A stretch of 64,000 nt of DNA from assembly GCA_022829145.1 (NCBI GenBank), contig CM040743.1:25766646-25830645 (forward strand), given 5' to 3'. Position 1 is the first letter of the stretch; each line of letters begins with the position of its first letter. Positions 12,889 through 25,318 of the stretch are shown piece after piece. Both the position numbers and the translations under genes were made by a program. The DNA comes from Albula goreensis (Eukaryota; Chordata; Actinopteri; Albuliformes; Albulidae). Below the pieces are notes generated by a model. It ran no database searches. It was not told the origin of the DNA and was given only the letters and a program-made list of their open reading frames with translations.

Positions 12889-13464
12889 TCACTCATCACC
12901 GGTTTTCTTTCGAAGTCTGAGAGCAGAGAGGTGGTTCAAGGCCTGTGATTGATTGCTCAGGAGGCCACACCTCGGGGCTCCGAAAGGTAGTGGAGCTACC
13001 CAACTATTAGCTTTGTCTTTATGGAGCCCCTTTCCCATAATGTCCAGGAATGCTTTGTCTTCAATGGAAGGAGCTATCCTGTTCTTGCCACTCGTGCTTT
13101 GGTAAACAATACAACCAAGATGACCTCTGTCATTGTCGCAGTTAGGGTGTAAACCTAAGCATGTCTCATTGGTTTCAACTGAAGGTATTTTGTTGTATTT
13201 CTCCTTTACTACAAAACGATTTGGGCATGGCTGAAACAGAGATGGCATTCCATTCTCCAGGACCTTTGTGTACAGGGTATTAACAGTAGCTGGTTTTTGA
13301 ACATCTCTGAGGCAGACATTTCCCACTATGACCCAGCCAAGATTGAGTTTTTGGGCATTTGCAGAGTCTTGAAGTTTGTTGATTTGTTTCCTGACTTTGT
13401 GGACTCTTATGATGTCTCTGCCAAGAAGTAGAAGGATGCAAGCTTCAGGATCAAGCTCTGGCAT
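12889..13464 (-). pseudogene. BEL/Pao peptidase A17 / linker fragment (longest surviving frame)
   Basis: This 191-codon minus frame is the best preserved part of the element. It reads LDPEACILLLLGRDIIRVHK, then GWVIVGNVCLRDVQKPATVN, and SIEDKAFLDIMGKGLHKDKA before NSWVAPLPF. These are the hallmark blocks between protease and reverse transcriptase in BEL/Pao polyproteins of fish. The frame ends at a stop in what should be the helix before the reverse transcriptase palm. The ATG at the start is an internal Met of the polyprotein, not a real initiator. Confidence 0.85.
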
Positions 13465-13737
13465 CTACATAAGTCCTGCACATGTCTTCAGGGAGTATGG
13501 TGAGCTTGAGCCCTTTATTTTGAAAAGCTCAAAGAATTCAGCATGAGCTAAGCAACAGTTATTCTGATCGCCTAGAATAGCGTATAGCTTCATAGCTTTG
13601 TGCTGCTTGACCAACTGGATAAACCTTGACGAGTGAGATCTTGGAACAAGACTGGCTACTAAGAGTTTTACCACAAACTTGTGTGCACGTGGCAGTAACT
13701 TCAGAAGAAGATGGTGGTATTTCACCCTCCCTGCCAT
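13465..13737 (-). pseudogene. BEL/Pao aspartic protease fragment
   Basis: The translated stretch MKLYAILGDQNNCCLAHAEF followed by FELFKIKGSSSPYSLKTCAG matches the retropepsin-like domain of fish BEL/Pao polyproteins. There the first part is normally LYAMLDEQSN-like, with a catalytic Asp. Here LGDQN stands at that position. The reading frame stops at 13465 with a TAG after LKTCAGLM and then reopens in the next block. This is a decayed copy. Confidence 0.65.
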
Positions 13738-13779
13738 ACTCAGCTGCTGGTTCAGAAGATCTGTGGAGTAGATGAAATC

Positions 13780-14124
13780 TGACCTAGATGCAAGGCTGTA
13801 TTATCTGCATTGCTATTGCATTCTGCACATTTGACATTGATTTTGCAGTTTTTAGCAATGTGCAACACCTAAAACAAATGCTTCCTTCTTTCCGGAAGGT
13901 TTTACAGTCTTCAAGTGGCTTCTCCCTGAACTCATGACATTTTGCAAGGGGTGTGGCTTTCTATGAATTGGATACTGTTGGCCTGGACTTTCCATGTTGT
14001 TTCCTGAGTTTTCTTCAGAAGAGAGGTGGTAGCGGACAAATCGGTTTTGTGGATTGAAACTGGTATTTTGTGACTGGTTTGTTTTGAGGCAAACCAACGT
14101 GACCTGAGGGAGGCAGCACTGCAT
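13780..14124 (-). pseudogene. BEL/Pao gag zinc-knuckle region, frameshifted
   Basis: One minus frame reads KPLEDCKTFRKEGSICFRCC near 13920-13860. This is the typical BEL/Pao segment leading into the first CCHC-type knuckle. The continuation, KINVKCAECNSN, lies in another frame just downstream, so a frameshift splits the knuckle pair. The domain would bind nucleic acid in the Gag particle. It cannot be expressed intact. Confidence 0.7.
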
Positions 14125-14250
14125 GAGGTGAGGTCAAAGCTAGGGTGATTTCTAGTCTTAGCCTCGCATGATCCACACATTCCCCTTGTGCAAAACACTG
14201 CACTACCAGATGCATCTATACCCTTAAAATACACTCATCTAGCAAAAGAT

Positions 14251-17200
14251 GTTTCCAGCAAGCAGCGATGGCATGTTTTTTTTTCTGCAGCCTGCAGAAT
14301 CAGTTAATTTGCTTATTCATAGGCTTTTTTCCAGAAATTCATGAACAATTTGGTTTGATTTTTGATTGCAAAGGCTCAGCTACAAATACCCCAATTGTTC
14401 CCATCTGCTGCATACTACAAGCATGAAAATAAATTTTCATAATGTTTTTGTATGATTTCATGTTCACTGTGATCACTGGGCATTTCTACTGATTGCAAAA
14501 GCTAACTAAAATATATGTTGTTATTCTGTTGTTATTCTGTGTTCTAAGAACAGCACTTTCTAATGCAGGTGTAGATTCACAGCTTCAGAATATCTTATCA
14601 AGCCTGTTAATAGTCAGATTGGCCACAGTCATGGAAAAAATGTCATTTCTAATGTTTTACCAGCATGACAAGAAATGGGAATAAATACAAAATGATTCAA
14701 ATCATTAGTGAGATAACTGTGCCCTTTCTTGTCCCAGGCTTATAAAACACATGATTTGACTTAATCAGGCATGTCAGCCCAGTTTGCCTATTCCATTAGA
14801 AGTCAACAAGACAGCATTGTGTCAGCGTCACAATAAATAAACACAGTATTCCATGAACACAATATGCATTTTCGAGGCTCAGCCCAGAGGGCATTGGTCA
14901 AAGTTTCATTTGAGAAGCAACGAGTGGACATTCTCTCTGCAGCAAATCCACACAAAGTTCAACTCTTGTAGGTTATGAATAGCCTTGGGATTAACAATCA
15001 CTTGCAATTTAAGCAAGTGCCTTACAGACGAGGGCTGAGTGGGTGTAGGGACAGGAAGCGTTTCTACGCTATTAAATTGAAGCAGGCCAGCTACTGACTC
15101 AACAGTCTCATGGACTGACACCAGCCTGAAGCCGTAGTCTCTGTGAACCCTCTTGAACCTCATGCTGACCTGAAAAACACAGAGGAGGTAGAAAGTAACT
15201 CGATACACAATCAGTGTGGTTCTCCCTGCAGGTACCCACTGGTACATCCATTGAGATATGGAAGTACTTCCATTGGTGCAGTCTTCCATTTATAACTGAC
15301 ACAATAAATCATGGTATAACACCTTGTTTCTGCTAGTATCTAAAAACGTATTCTCGGGTTAAAGTTGTCGGGGATGTAAGCATTTTCTTTTTGGCATGAC
15401 CATCTATAAAATAATAAAGAGCAGACCTATTAACTGCCTCTCAGTTTAACCACATTTCTATTTGAAAAAATGTATGAAAATAAAATAAACGTAAACCATG
15501 ATGCCCCATAATAAGGTATAATGGCATTGACATTTTTCAACATTAGTTATTTTACTTGTTTTCCCTGAATATGTAAGTAATGTTCTTAAATGTCACGTAT
15601 AACCTGTTATCACTATATATAAGAATAAAGACAAATAAATCTGACAAAAATAAGTTACTGGTGATATGTTAGTAACTCTGGGCCATGTCAGAGACCAGGG
15701 AATCAACCACCTCTCCCCGAACTTTCCTGTGCATTTTTGAAATTGTGCCTCAGGTATTTTGTTGGCACTAAAGGTCAAGCTTTCTGCTGTCATAATGAAT
15801 GAGTTCCTTGGTGCTATCTTTACACCACATGGTTTGCACTGCCTTTCTCCAGTGCACTCATTATGCACACCGGCTGACTCCCAAGTCAAGTAACACGCCA
15901 TTTCTCCTCACTCTGACTGCTAAATCCTGACATGCTAAAAATACTCTGTACCTGGCCCAGGACCTGTTTTTTTACAAAGCAAGATGTATGCTTTATAATT
16001 TAGCAGTGACTGCAGGCAGTAAACTCAACACACACAACACTGAATTGTTTAGAAACATCTCAAATATATCTCAGGATTAAGCTTATTACACCTGAATGGT
16101 ACCTGACAGGACTCCCTAAAAATGTTCTTGAATGAATTGGATGTTGCATGTGTGATGTGATTCAAACTGAAACCAGCTTTAAATGAAATGTAGCCGGTTT
16201 ATAATGAAAATATTATAAGCATTTCCATTTGGTCCAGATAAGCCTTTAAGTGGTTTGAAGTGTTGACAGAATTTTGGAGATAAAAAAAACATCCCACAAC
16301 CTCCTCTTTAGATTGTTTCCTAAATATTTTCATTGAGAGCTACACAATGGCTTAAATTTAGTGAACATTTGTCCTTAACTTTGATTACCATATAAATGGA
16401 GATGTAATTTTCTTCACAAACACAGTCTGATAAGTTAAACAATTACAAGCATAAATTCAAACATTTGCATCAAGTTATGTTTCATTTAAATGAACAATAA
16501 AAACAAATTCTGATTGAATCCAGGCCATTGGCTTGAATTAAAAGAGAGAGACACTTTTGCATGGCTGGTATATTTCCTTGTTGCACTTGTGATTCATTGT
16601 GTACACATCATGAAATATATAGCTATACTCCCATTTGGCTATTGGGTGGGTAACATGTTTAGGCATTATGAACACACAGACCAATGCCATTCATTTTAAT
16701 TTATTTTGTGGATCTCAAAAATGATACAGGGTAGTAAAAGTCCAACTCAAGTCACTATATTCAATTATGTTTCATATCACATAAAAAATACTGAAGTATA
16801 AATAAATACCTTGTTGTTGAGTAACCCTGAGACCCTAGATCCTAGTCCTGCATTGTGTATTGTGCTAATGTACAGTGGACCTATACAAAACATGACTGCA
16901 AAAGATGGCTGTTACAATGAATAACAGCCCCACATATATGATGCAACATTTGGGTGCGTACCAAATCTCTATCACTGTACCAATCATCTGTTTGAAAAAC
17001 ATCATAAGCAGCTTATTGAGTTTAGTTTTGTGGCCCACATATTCTGATACCTATTTGATAAGCTTGATGTGTTTTAGTGGAATAACAGAAGTACAATAGT
17101 CAAGGATAATATCGCAGTGCTCCAACTGGAATTTAATCTTTGACCTCAGATCAAAAATATTCATTGGCAATCAGTGGCACTGGAATCCATACAGCTAAAT

Positions 17201-18061
17201 CAAAGCCATTCTTACTGTATATAAGAGGAATATAGCAAAGCACAAAGGCCAATGCAATCAGGAGGGAGTGGTTTTAATGTAGATAACATGTCATGCTATG
17301 GTACACATTGTCACTGGGAGAGCTGGACGAAAACAAACATGGCTGGTCTTTGTTGTGTATCAGAAATATACATATCTCCTTTGCCTGACTGATCTTTTCT
17401 CACATGTCTTTTATTGAACATTATTTTGTTCAGAAAATTTAGATTTGCCATACTTGGTACAACTTTAGAGGCACATGTACCACAAGTTAAGACAGCAATG
17501 TTTTGGAGAACCAGAAACTAGAGCAACGTCGTGGCATTGGTCTCTCAGCACATGGACAAACAATCACACCACGTTCTATCAGTGGAGTTAACACCTTACT
17601 TGTGAAAATTCTGCCTCTTCAGACAACCAAATGCTCAGTTCCCAAAGACAAACAACCAATCTGCACTGCCAGACAGAGTGAGTCACTTTCACCATTTGCA
17701 GTTTTTTTTTTTTTTTTGAATAAAAAATAAATACAAAGTCTACTGAACTTTATTTGAGGTATTGTGTTAAGTCTGTGAGAGGGTAAAAATCAGAACCAAT
17801 GAGATCTGTGCTGGATTTCTACCTTTAAAGATTGTATTTATTAAATATGGTCAGTCTTTTGTTAATGGTTGTTATTTGCACTGCACTGAATTCAAACCCT
17901 TATCTTCACAGCACTTTTACGTGTGATAACGCTGGTGCATGTACAACTAAAGTACCAATAGACAGTAAATCCAGGACTATGAGTTCTTCGCCTTACTCTC
18001 ATTGTACCTCATTGTTGAGGGTTTGATTTGCATTTTAGGCCTGATTTCAATAGAGAATATT
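14251..18061. other. Gene-free stretch apart from one exon candidate
   Basis: AT-rich DNA without known genes. A poly-T run is at about 17701-17717. One splice-flanked open segment at 15026-15169 on the minus strand is listed separately. No transposon other than the adjacent BEL/Pao and L2 remnants was recognised. Confidence 0.45.
15026..15169 (-). other. Candidate unannotated exon (48 codons, symmetric phase)
   Basis: On the minus strand a strong pyrimidine-rich acceptor (cctcctctgtgtttttcag, ending at 15170) precedes a 144-base segment that stays open in one frame. A gtaagg donor follows at 15025-15020. The segment is exactly 48 codons and begins VSMRFKRVHRDYGFRLVSVH. The other two frames contain stops. 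I do not recognise the protein, and it does not match cdkal1 as I remember it. It could be an exon of an unknown gene, a lncRNA exon, or a chance arrangement. Confidence 0.25.
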
Positions 18062-18125
18062 CAGAAATAATAATAAGAAGAATAAGAAGAATAATAGCAA
18101 CAATAATAATAATAATAATAATAAT
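18062..18125. repeat. (AAT)n/(AAG)n tail next to the L2 LINE
   Basis: About 60 bases of AAT, AAG and CAAT trinucleotides, ending in a pure AAT run. Read on the minus strand this is the (ATT)n tail that follows 'ataaataaaatgcatt'. That arrangement is typical of the 3' end of fish L2 elements. Confidence 0.85.
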
Positions 18126-20110
18126 GCATTTTATTTATAACATGCTTTTCTCAAACCCAAAGCACATAAAATTAAGTCATAAACACTAGGCCACACAGTA
18201 TAAACAAGAAAAGGGCAAAGCATGCAAAGCAACAAAGGTAAATCATACATGCATACAAGAACAAAACAATAACAGACATAATCAAAGCAGGGCAGCAAGC
18301 AGATAAGCCAAACAAAGGGTGAGGGGGCAAGCAGCAAAATAAATAGACACCAAGCCAAACACATGCCAGCACATAAGGAAAGACAAGCATAAGTACAAAA
18401 AAAAAAAGGGCGGTAAGCAAACAAATGACAGGACATTTAAATAACATCAATGTATTCAAAATATGAACAGCACAGGAGTAATATGTTGACAGCTCAATTT
18501 TGCACATAATGGAGCTTGTTGAGAGATTTTGTGGATGAACCAGAGAAGAGGGCATTGCAATAGTCTATCCTGGAAGTTATGAAAGTGTGTACTAATCTTT
18601 CAGCATCCTGCAGTGAGAGGAGTGGCCTAAGTCTGGCAATATTGCGGAGGTGATAAAAACTAATTTTATTTATGTTCCTTATGTGGGTTTCAAATAACAG
18701 CTGATTATCACATACAACCCCAAGGTTGCATACATGACAGAGGGTGGGACTTGAATATTATCAATGTTGTGAAATGATTCGTTTTACAGATAGATGATGG
18801 GGTATCAATTAAACTGACTTCAATCTTAGTGCAGTGAGTTTAAGAAAATTTTGCTGCATCCAGGACTGTATTTCCTGTAGGCAGTTAGTGATTACTGTTG
18901 GACAGGCTTTCGTGTCAGAATTGGTGGCATAGTAGATTTGAGTATCGTCTGCATAGCAGTGATAACCCAGCTCAAACTTCCTGATGATGTGCCCTAGTGG
19001 CAGCATATAAATGCAGAAGAGAAGAGGCCCTAAAACAGATCCCTGAGGAACACCCTGACAGACTGGTGCAGAGTGAGACTTACTACGTCCCATTAGAACA
19101 AACTGAGAGCGGTTTATGAGGTATGACCAATTTATCACAGTGCCAGATAAACTTAACAACTTCTCCATCAACTCAAGTAAAATGTTGTGACTGACAGTGT
19201 CAAAGACCGCACTGAGGTCTAAAAGTATCAAAATGTTGCTGGCTCCAATGTTGGCTGACATGAGGAGATCTTTTTTTACCTCTAACTAGAGCAATTTGAA
19301 CAGCTGTGCCCAGCCACGTTGCCAGACCGGAATGGGTCTAGCAGGTTGTGTAAAGAGAGGTAATCATGTAACTGGGAGGAAACTACACATTTAAGGATTT
19401 TAGCCAAGGCAGGGAGATTAGAAATAGACCATAACTATTAAAATCATCAGGGCTACACCCTGGCTTCTTGGGCACAGGTATAAAAGCTGCAGTTTTCAGT
19501 TTGTGGGAACAAGTCCTGAAGTAAGTGTTAACAATTGTAGTAATATATGTTCTGATCGCAGGCAGGCACAACTTTAGGAGGGGAGAGGATCAAGGATACA
19601 AGTAATAGGCTTTATTTTACTAGCCAGTTTAGAGACATACTCAACTGTGACAGTGGTAAAACTGGAGAGAACTGTGATAGGAGAGCTAAGAGAGGGCAGT
19701 TCTACTGGGTCAGAACTGGGAGCAGAGCAAATAATGTTGTTAATACTCCTGCGGTACTCATAGGTTTAAGGAGTTTGTTAATTGCGGAAAAGAATCTCCT
19801 GTATTCTGTCTGATGCTGTTCAAACATTTTCATGTGTAAAGTGAGACCATTTTTTTAATATCATCTTACTTTAGCTTTAAGTAGGTGTAGTTCATCTGTA
19901 AACCACGGAGAGGACTTAGGGAAGGAGACAACACATTCCTTCAAAGACATGTACACCGCAGGCTGTTCATCTGTATGATGTTAAGAGGTGGTAGCCAAAT
20001 TTGGAAAATAAGACACAGAAACCAGACACTGCTTTTGAGTAAAAGTGAATATTGAGGACCCAATTTAACGCTACTCAATTTCATACAAATACAAGATAAA
20101 AAATTATCTA
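18126..20110 (-). mobile_element. L2-type LINE remnant (5'-truncated, frameshifted)
   Basis: The minus strand contains successive pieces of an L2/CR1-like ORF2: SPWFTDELHLLKAKVR near 19900, KTAAFIPVPKKPG near 19490, the reverse transcriptase palm with YADDTQ (18809-19261), and the C-terminal block DAERLVHTFITSRIDYCNAL near 18600-18550. It ends in the L2-like 3' end with an ATT tail at 18062-18125. The endonuclease domain is missing or unrecognisable beyond about 20110, as is usual for 5'-truncated insertions. Many stops and frameshifts show it is dead. Confidence 0.85.
18809..19261 (-). pseudogene. L2 LINE reverse transcriptase core fragment
   Basis: The longest open piece of the LINE has 150 codons. 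It reads ILILLDLSAVFDTVSHNILL (first catalytic Asp block, normally DLSAAFDTVDH), then CQGVPQGSVLGPLLFCIYM, and CYADDTQIYY (the YxDD active site), then LQEIQSWMQQNFLKL. All three catalytic aspartates appear present, but the frame is interrupted on both sides. The initial Met is internal to the original ORF2. The enzyme would have copied LINE RNA at a nicked target site. Confidence 0.85.
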
Positions 20111-23100
20111 GACGTTTTTCTGACACCTGGCTTCTACTGTTAAGTAGTATTGGTTACTGAAAAAGATTCATTTTTCCATGGCTTCTGGTTAATGACTATA
20201 AGCCTTCACAGGCAGATAAACAACGATGACAAGCAATATTCTGTACCACACAGAGGAATTCCAATGAGAGATGGTGTGGACTGGGAGACAAGAAACTTTA
20301 AAAAGAGAAAAGTTAAACAAGTACTGTTCTGAAAGCTTAACACTGTGATGTGAACAGAGGCCAAATAGCATAAGCATTCATATCCAGGAAAATACAGTCT
20401 CAATGGTGATGTAAAGCTGTGCTCATTACAAATTAATTATTGCAATTACCAGTACTATGTTAATCTGGAAGCAACTGAAAGAAATAAATGCTTGTTTATC
20501 AAACTGACTTATTTTTTGGGTGTAATTAAAACCACTCAGTACAATATATCCTAGTTTAAGCTCTTCATTAGGGCAGTGTGTACAATTAGTTGTAATGTTT
20601 TTTTTTTTTTTTTTCAGATTTCTACCCAATATCTGCTCTGTACAGCACATCAGTTATTTTTAAGAGTGTAACCTGGCAACCAAATATAATCTTTATTAAA
20701 TTGGTTTGAAAAATACATATTTCTTTGAAATGTGTTATGTATTCATTGTCTTGTGATATCTGGCATTTGTAAATTCATAGACTGTAAATTTAAATGGATG
20801 CCAGCCTGTACATGCACCTTATAACCTGTTGAAGATGATATGTATGTACAGTATGTTAGTCCTGTGATTAAAATAAATTAAACATATTGAGTTTATGTGT
20901 AACAAATTATTCTGTCATCTAACCATGCGAGAAGCTTTTGAACAATCATCCATGGTTATTCCGGTCACTTACGGTAATCATCCACTTTTGGTCATTCACA
21001 AACTGACTCAAACACTTACAACTAGACTGGCCTGAAAATATTTGGGAGCTGTAAGTCTGTCACAGAAATCAGTGGGGAAACACTTAGGCCTAACTCTTTC
21101 ATTTGGAATGCAGCAAGATTACCTGTGATGTCACTTCCTGGATTTAAGTGTAAGTGTGGGAGAACAATCATCACATTAGCCTACAGGAGTCCCTGTTCTG
21201 ATGTGATTCTGATCTCAAAATTTGACAGAAATATCATCCATGAAAGGCCTTCATAAGGACATTTTTCTCCTAAATGGTATGGTTTCCTCGACTCAGGCTA
21301 ATGGCTGTTCATAGTACATGTGTAGAACAGTATAAGTGGAACAATCCCTCCTGTTCGTGTGTGTGTGTGGGGGGGAGTAATGGAAGTGATTGACCACCTT
21401 AGTCTTCACAATTACTGTAATGGTGCAGTGCCCGGCTTCATTAGTACCTTCCATTCCCAGCAAATTAGATTACACCTTATTGAAAATCAGCCTCTTTCTT
21501 CCATGGTCCCTGCCTGATACAAAAATTACATCTCATTAAGGTGAAATTCCTTTTTTTTTTTCCGCAGCTCCTCTACAATGCACCGCTGGTGCCTAGAAGC
21601 CCCCTATCTCCACAGGTAATAAATATTGTTTTCTTTCCTGCTTTCTGAATGAGTGATAAGACCACTGACACCCCTGTGCACTTGGTTAAAGCCCTCGACT
21701 CATTTCTTTTGGTCTGATTGTCAGGTTTGCTTGCGTTATTGAGCCAGAGCAGGGGTCCCTCAGTGAAATGGGGGTGCACCAAGTTTGCTACAAGAAAACA
21801 GATTTAGAAACATTTCACACAAATAGAGCACCACTTCTCAGACCATCTCCTCCAGGGCTTTTTCATAAGGAATAATAAGAAGCCCTGCTGAAACCTTAAA
21901 CGGCCAGCAATTGTAAAACCAAGATTTTCAATTTTACCTCGGATATTAACTGTGTGCCGACGGTATCATTTGACACATGTATAAAGTGGTTTAATTCATT
22001 CCATCAGCGGATGCCATGACTGTGAAACAACAAAAGGACACATGCAGTCACCGTATAAGCACGGCAGCTTGTTCAATGCAATCCAATTACCTGCATGTAA
22101 TGTTTACTCTAGAGAGAGAGGCATCTTAAAAGCCCTTTGACCCGCATGCATCCATGCATGTGCTTCAGCCCCTGTCCGCTGTGTTCCGTTCATAGGCTTG
22201 CTCCACAGAGAAGCCCTTTTTTTTTCTCAGTGTTCAGCCATGGCAGTTTGCAAAAATAACCTGTCTGTCTGTCACCTGTTCCAAAGGCTTCAAGTTCTGA
22301 CTGAATGATTTAAGCTGAGGTGATGGGGGAATACATTGGCGAGTAAATTGGAAACCCTTTGAGGCAGAAAGGCACAGCACAGGCTAAGAGAGAAGGAGCC
22401 TCTTATCACCAGACGGCATATGTGGGGGAAATGGGGAAAGTTCTGTGAAGCTTATGAAGGATGAGGATCACGAAAAAAAAATGGCCGGATTAGATCATTA
22501 AATAGAATATTACTCATACAATGAGCGTGAGAACGCCACCGATAAGATATTTTGGGGATTTAATGAAGTCTTGCTTGCATTACATTTATGTGTTCTTCCT
22601 GTCACACTGTTTAATAGTCTCAGAGGTGTTAAAATTTGTGTTTACAGATCAAAACACATGTCCTTACCCATTATATTATATCTTCGTAGGTCTGAATGAA
22701 CATTATAAGATCATTTTACTCCATTTACAATCATATATATAGTAATTTACAGCATTTCCATTTTCATGTGATTCTGAATTGTCATACCTCATGTTCACAT
22801 TATTAAATATTTGTCAATAAGCTCCAAGCTTGCCCCACTTCACGCCTGTATGCTGTATGGACACAGGAAGTCAAATGTGTGCAAATGTTTGATTTGCAAG
22901 CCTGGTGTTGCTCATGTTTAACTCTGTAGTGGTGTTGTCTTGTAAGAATGCATGCCATTGCAACTGTGATGTAATTATGATCATGCATTACTTTTGATAT
23001 GGCTGGTTTTAACCATAAAATATGGCTATAAAAATAGAAAATAAAATGTTCTAAAATCTGAGTTTTTATACATCATTATTATGGTTTAAATGGTGTGTAG

Positions 23101-24479
23101 ATTTCAAATTAATCTCTAGATTTAACTAATACTTTGGTCATAATAACCATAAGGCCTATGTTTTAGGTCATTTAAGTACTGAAATAAGTCACAACAGTGA
23201 TTTAGTGATTACAAATACAAGAGCAGTGGCATACCATTTGTTTTTAATCATAATATTTACTAATACCATTTGTTGATTTGTGTATTTACTTCAGCACATT
23301 AGTGGGCTGCTGTTTTGTGGGTCATGAAAAAAAAATCCAGTATCTGTTTACACAGAGTATCCTTAAATACAAGTTTCTCTTCATTGTGAACCATTCTAGA
23401 TACCCCAAGACAAACCAATAGACATTGTTTTGCATTTTAAACTTCCTGATGTTGAACTCAATTGGTCATCTAGACTAAATCAATGGGTAAGATGTTGGGG
23501 AGAAGGCATACATGATGTCTTGCTGATGATAAAGTTCCCTTTTCTCGGTCAGAGTCACTGAGACGTTCACAGTGTGTCTTCCACACAAAGTGATACTGAT
23601 GCAGAGTCAGCTTGTAACTTTGTGTCAAATTTAAAGTACCACTATGCTACAGCCCTTGTAGACTTAAATTAATGCTGAATTGAAAAAAAGTTGAATTTTG
23701 TCAACATTATTGGAAACTTATATTTGGTTTAACCTTATTTAATTTGCCAGAACTACCCGACAAGAACAGTTGCTGCCTTTGTATCTGTCCTCTGATCCCA
23801 TCGTTACTCACAATTTTGTTTTATCATATCATCATCCTTAAAAATCTCGATTCAATTGCACAGCCTTTCAAGAAACACAGATTACTTACTATCCATTTAT
23901 GACATTAATAAATAGAGGGTTGAGAGAACACAGATATGGAGTGGGAGGGTGATGGCTGACAGCAAAAGAAAACTGATGAAAAATTAAGTAAAGGTTGGTC
24001 TGACAATGGGGGTATAAATTCAGACCTTCTGAAAATGCAGAAATATTGGTCATAAAAACACATCTGTAACTAGGGAGCCCCTTTTAGCTTTACAACAAAA
24101 ATGAAAAATCTGAGAGATGACACAAACATTTGGTTATTGAGGCATATTAAAACAGATTACATACCTCGCTAAGAAAGATATTCTCAAGGTTCTTTTATTA
24201 CTCTCTAAAATTCTTCTTTACCAAACACAAACACTTCAAGTGAACAAAGCCTTCAGGGAACAGTATTGTGCTGCAATGATTGTTGCTCCGTTGCAATCTT
24301 ACAGGGTCAAGAATACTGACCTGTGGCCAGCGCAGTTTGCGTGTTCTGTATATGAAGTATGCTTTCTGTTGGCTATGACAGAAACTCAAATGACCTGATC
24401 CTTTTGTGAACCCTTCTGGAGGAACAACTGCTGTGGGGACAGTTTGGGGTACTTTTTAGCTCTGTCCTTGCTAAGCAAT

Positions 24480-24840
24480 TTCTTCTACACATGCCTCGAA
24501 TGCATCGCAAAGGCAGATGCCAAAGGGAGCCTGTATTTGCATGTACAAGGTCAGATCCCGGGACACTAATTCGATATGCAAATCAAATGCAGCCATCCTG
24601 CAACTGCACCGAACAAAGAAGGCATACTAAAAGTCAGAGAGCCCCACTGAGGTGAAGTGTGGAGCATGTGCTGGTGGGGCTGGCCACGTGGCTGAATGGG
24701 ACAGTAATTACATTCGCATGGCAGCAGGATGTTTTCCGATCATAGCCTCTTTTTTATGGAAATCCTTCTCTAAATATTCAACTGTGTGATTTTGAAAAGG
24801 CCCCTGTTATTCAAAGGACTGAAAATGATTTGCATATTCA
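24480..24840. promoter_or_regulatory. Candidate enhancer with three POU octamers
   Basis: Octamer motifs (ATGCAAAT or its complement) occur at 24535-24542, 24576-24583 and 24828-24835. The first two are in opposite orientation 33 bases apart. The block is more balanced in composition than its flanks and has no coding potential. Two further octamers lie at 25290-25297 and 25311-25318. POU-family proteins bind this octamer in vertebrate developmental enhancers. Function here is inference. Confidence 0.3.
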
Positions 24841-25289
24841 TAAGGATTAATAAGAATGTGCTGCTACCACCGCCAGTTTTTAACTCAATTTGTATTACAC
24901 CAGAGGTGCCAAAGACAATAACAGAAATGATCAGAATCTATGATTCCAGACTAAAAGAATCTCTAGCCCCTTCAGTCAGATTAGCGAATAAGAAAACATT
25001 CTTCAATTACGAAAATCGGATAGTGACTTCCTGATTAGTTCTATTCAAAATATAAATGTGGCCTTATGTTTAGAGAGGCTTTTTACATACATTACAGTCT
25101 TTTCACTTTGAAATAAAGCAGTGCATGCTTCACTTCCTGTGCGACAATATAGAAGTATGAATAACACCTTTTTGTGATGTTGCCCTGGAAAAGAAAACAT
25201 TCACTCAGACCATTCCAGCAAACTTTCCTTTCCTCTCTGTGCTCTGTTCATTTCTCCCTTTCATGATATTAACTGAGGCAAAATTGGAT

Positions 25290-25318
25290 ATGCAAATATA
25301 GCACATTTAAATGCAAAT
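25290..25318. promoter_or_regulatory. Paired POU octamers
   Basis: Two direct copies of ATGCAAAT lie 21 bases apart, start to start (two helical turns), at 25290 and 25311. They are separated by an AT-rich spacer containing tttaaa. The helical phasing would put two bound proteins on the same face. No conservation data are available to me. Confidence 0.3.

Larger units (their letters stand above)
12000..14250 (-). mobile_element. BEL/Pao LTR retrotransposon remnant
   Basis: The minus strand carries, in order from high to low coordinate, pieces of a BEL/Pao polyprotein: a gag zinc-knuckle region (about 14120-13790), the aspartic protease (13737-13465), the A17-peptidase linker (13464-12889), a short piece of reverse transcriptase (about 12850-12640) and the region after RNase H with the motif QWHYVPTD (12408-12214). 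Frameshifts and stops separate the pieces. The reverse transcriptase is nearly all deleted. I could not identify the LTRs, so both outer borders are approximate. The order and motifs match BEL/Pao elements common in fish genomes. Confidence 0.85.

Noticed and set aside
18131..18555. Two overlapping hydrophobic minus frames resembling membrane proteins
   Set aside because: They lie in the 3' part of the L2 remnant and are out of frame with, or read-through of, decayed LINE sequence.
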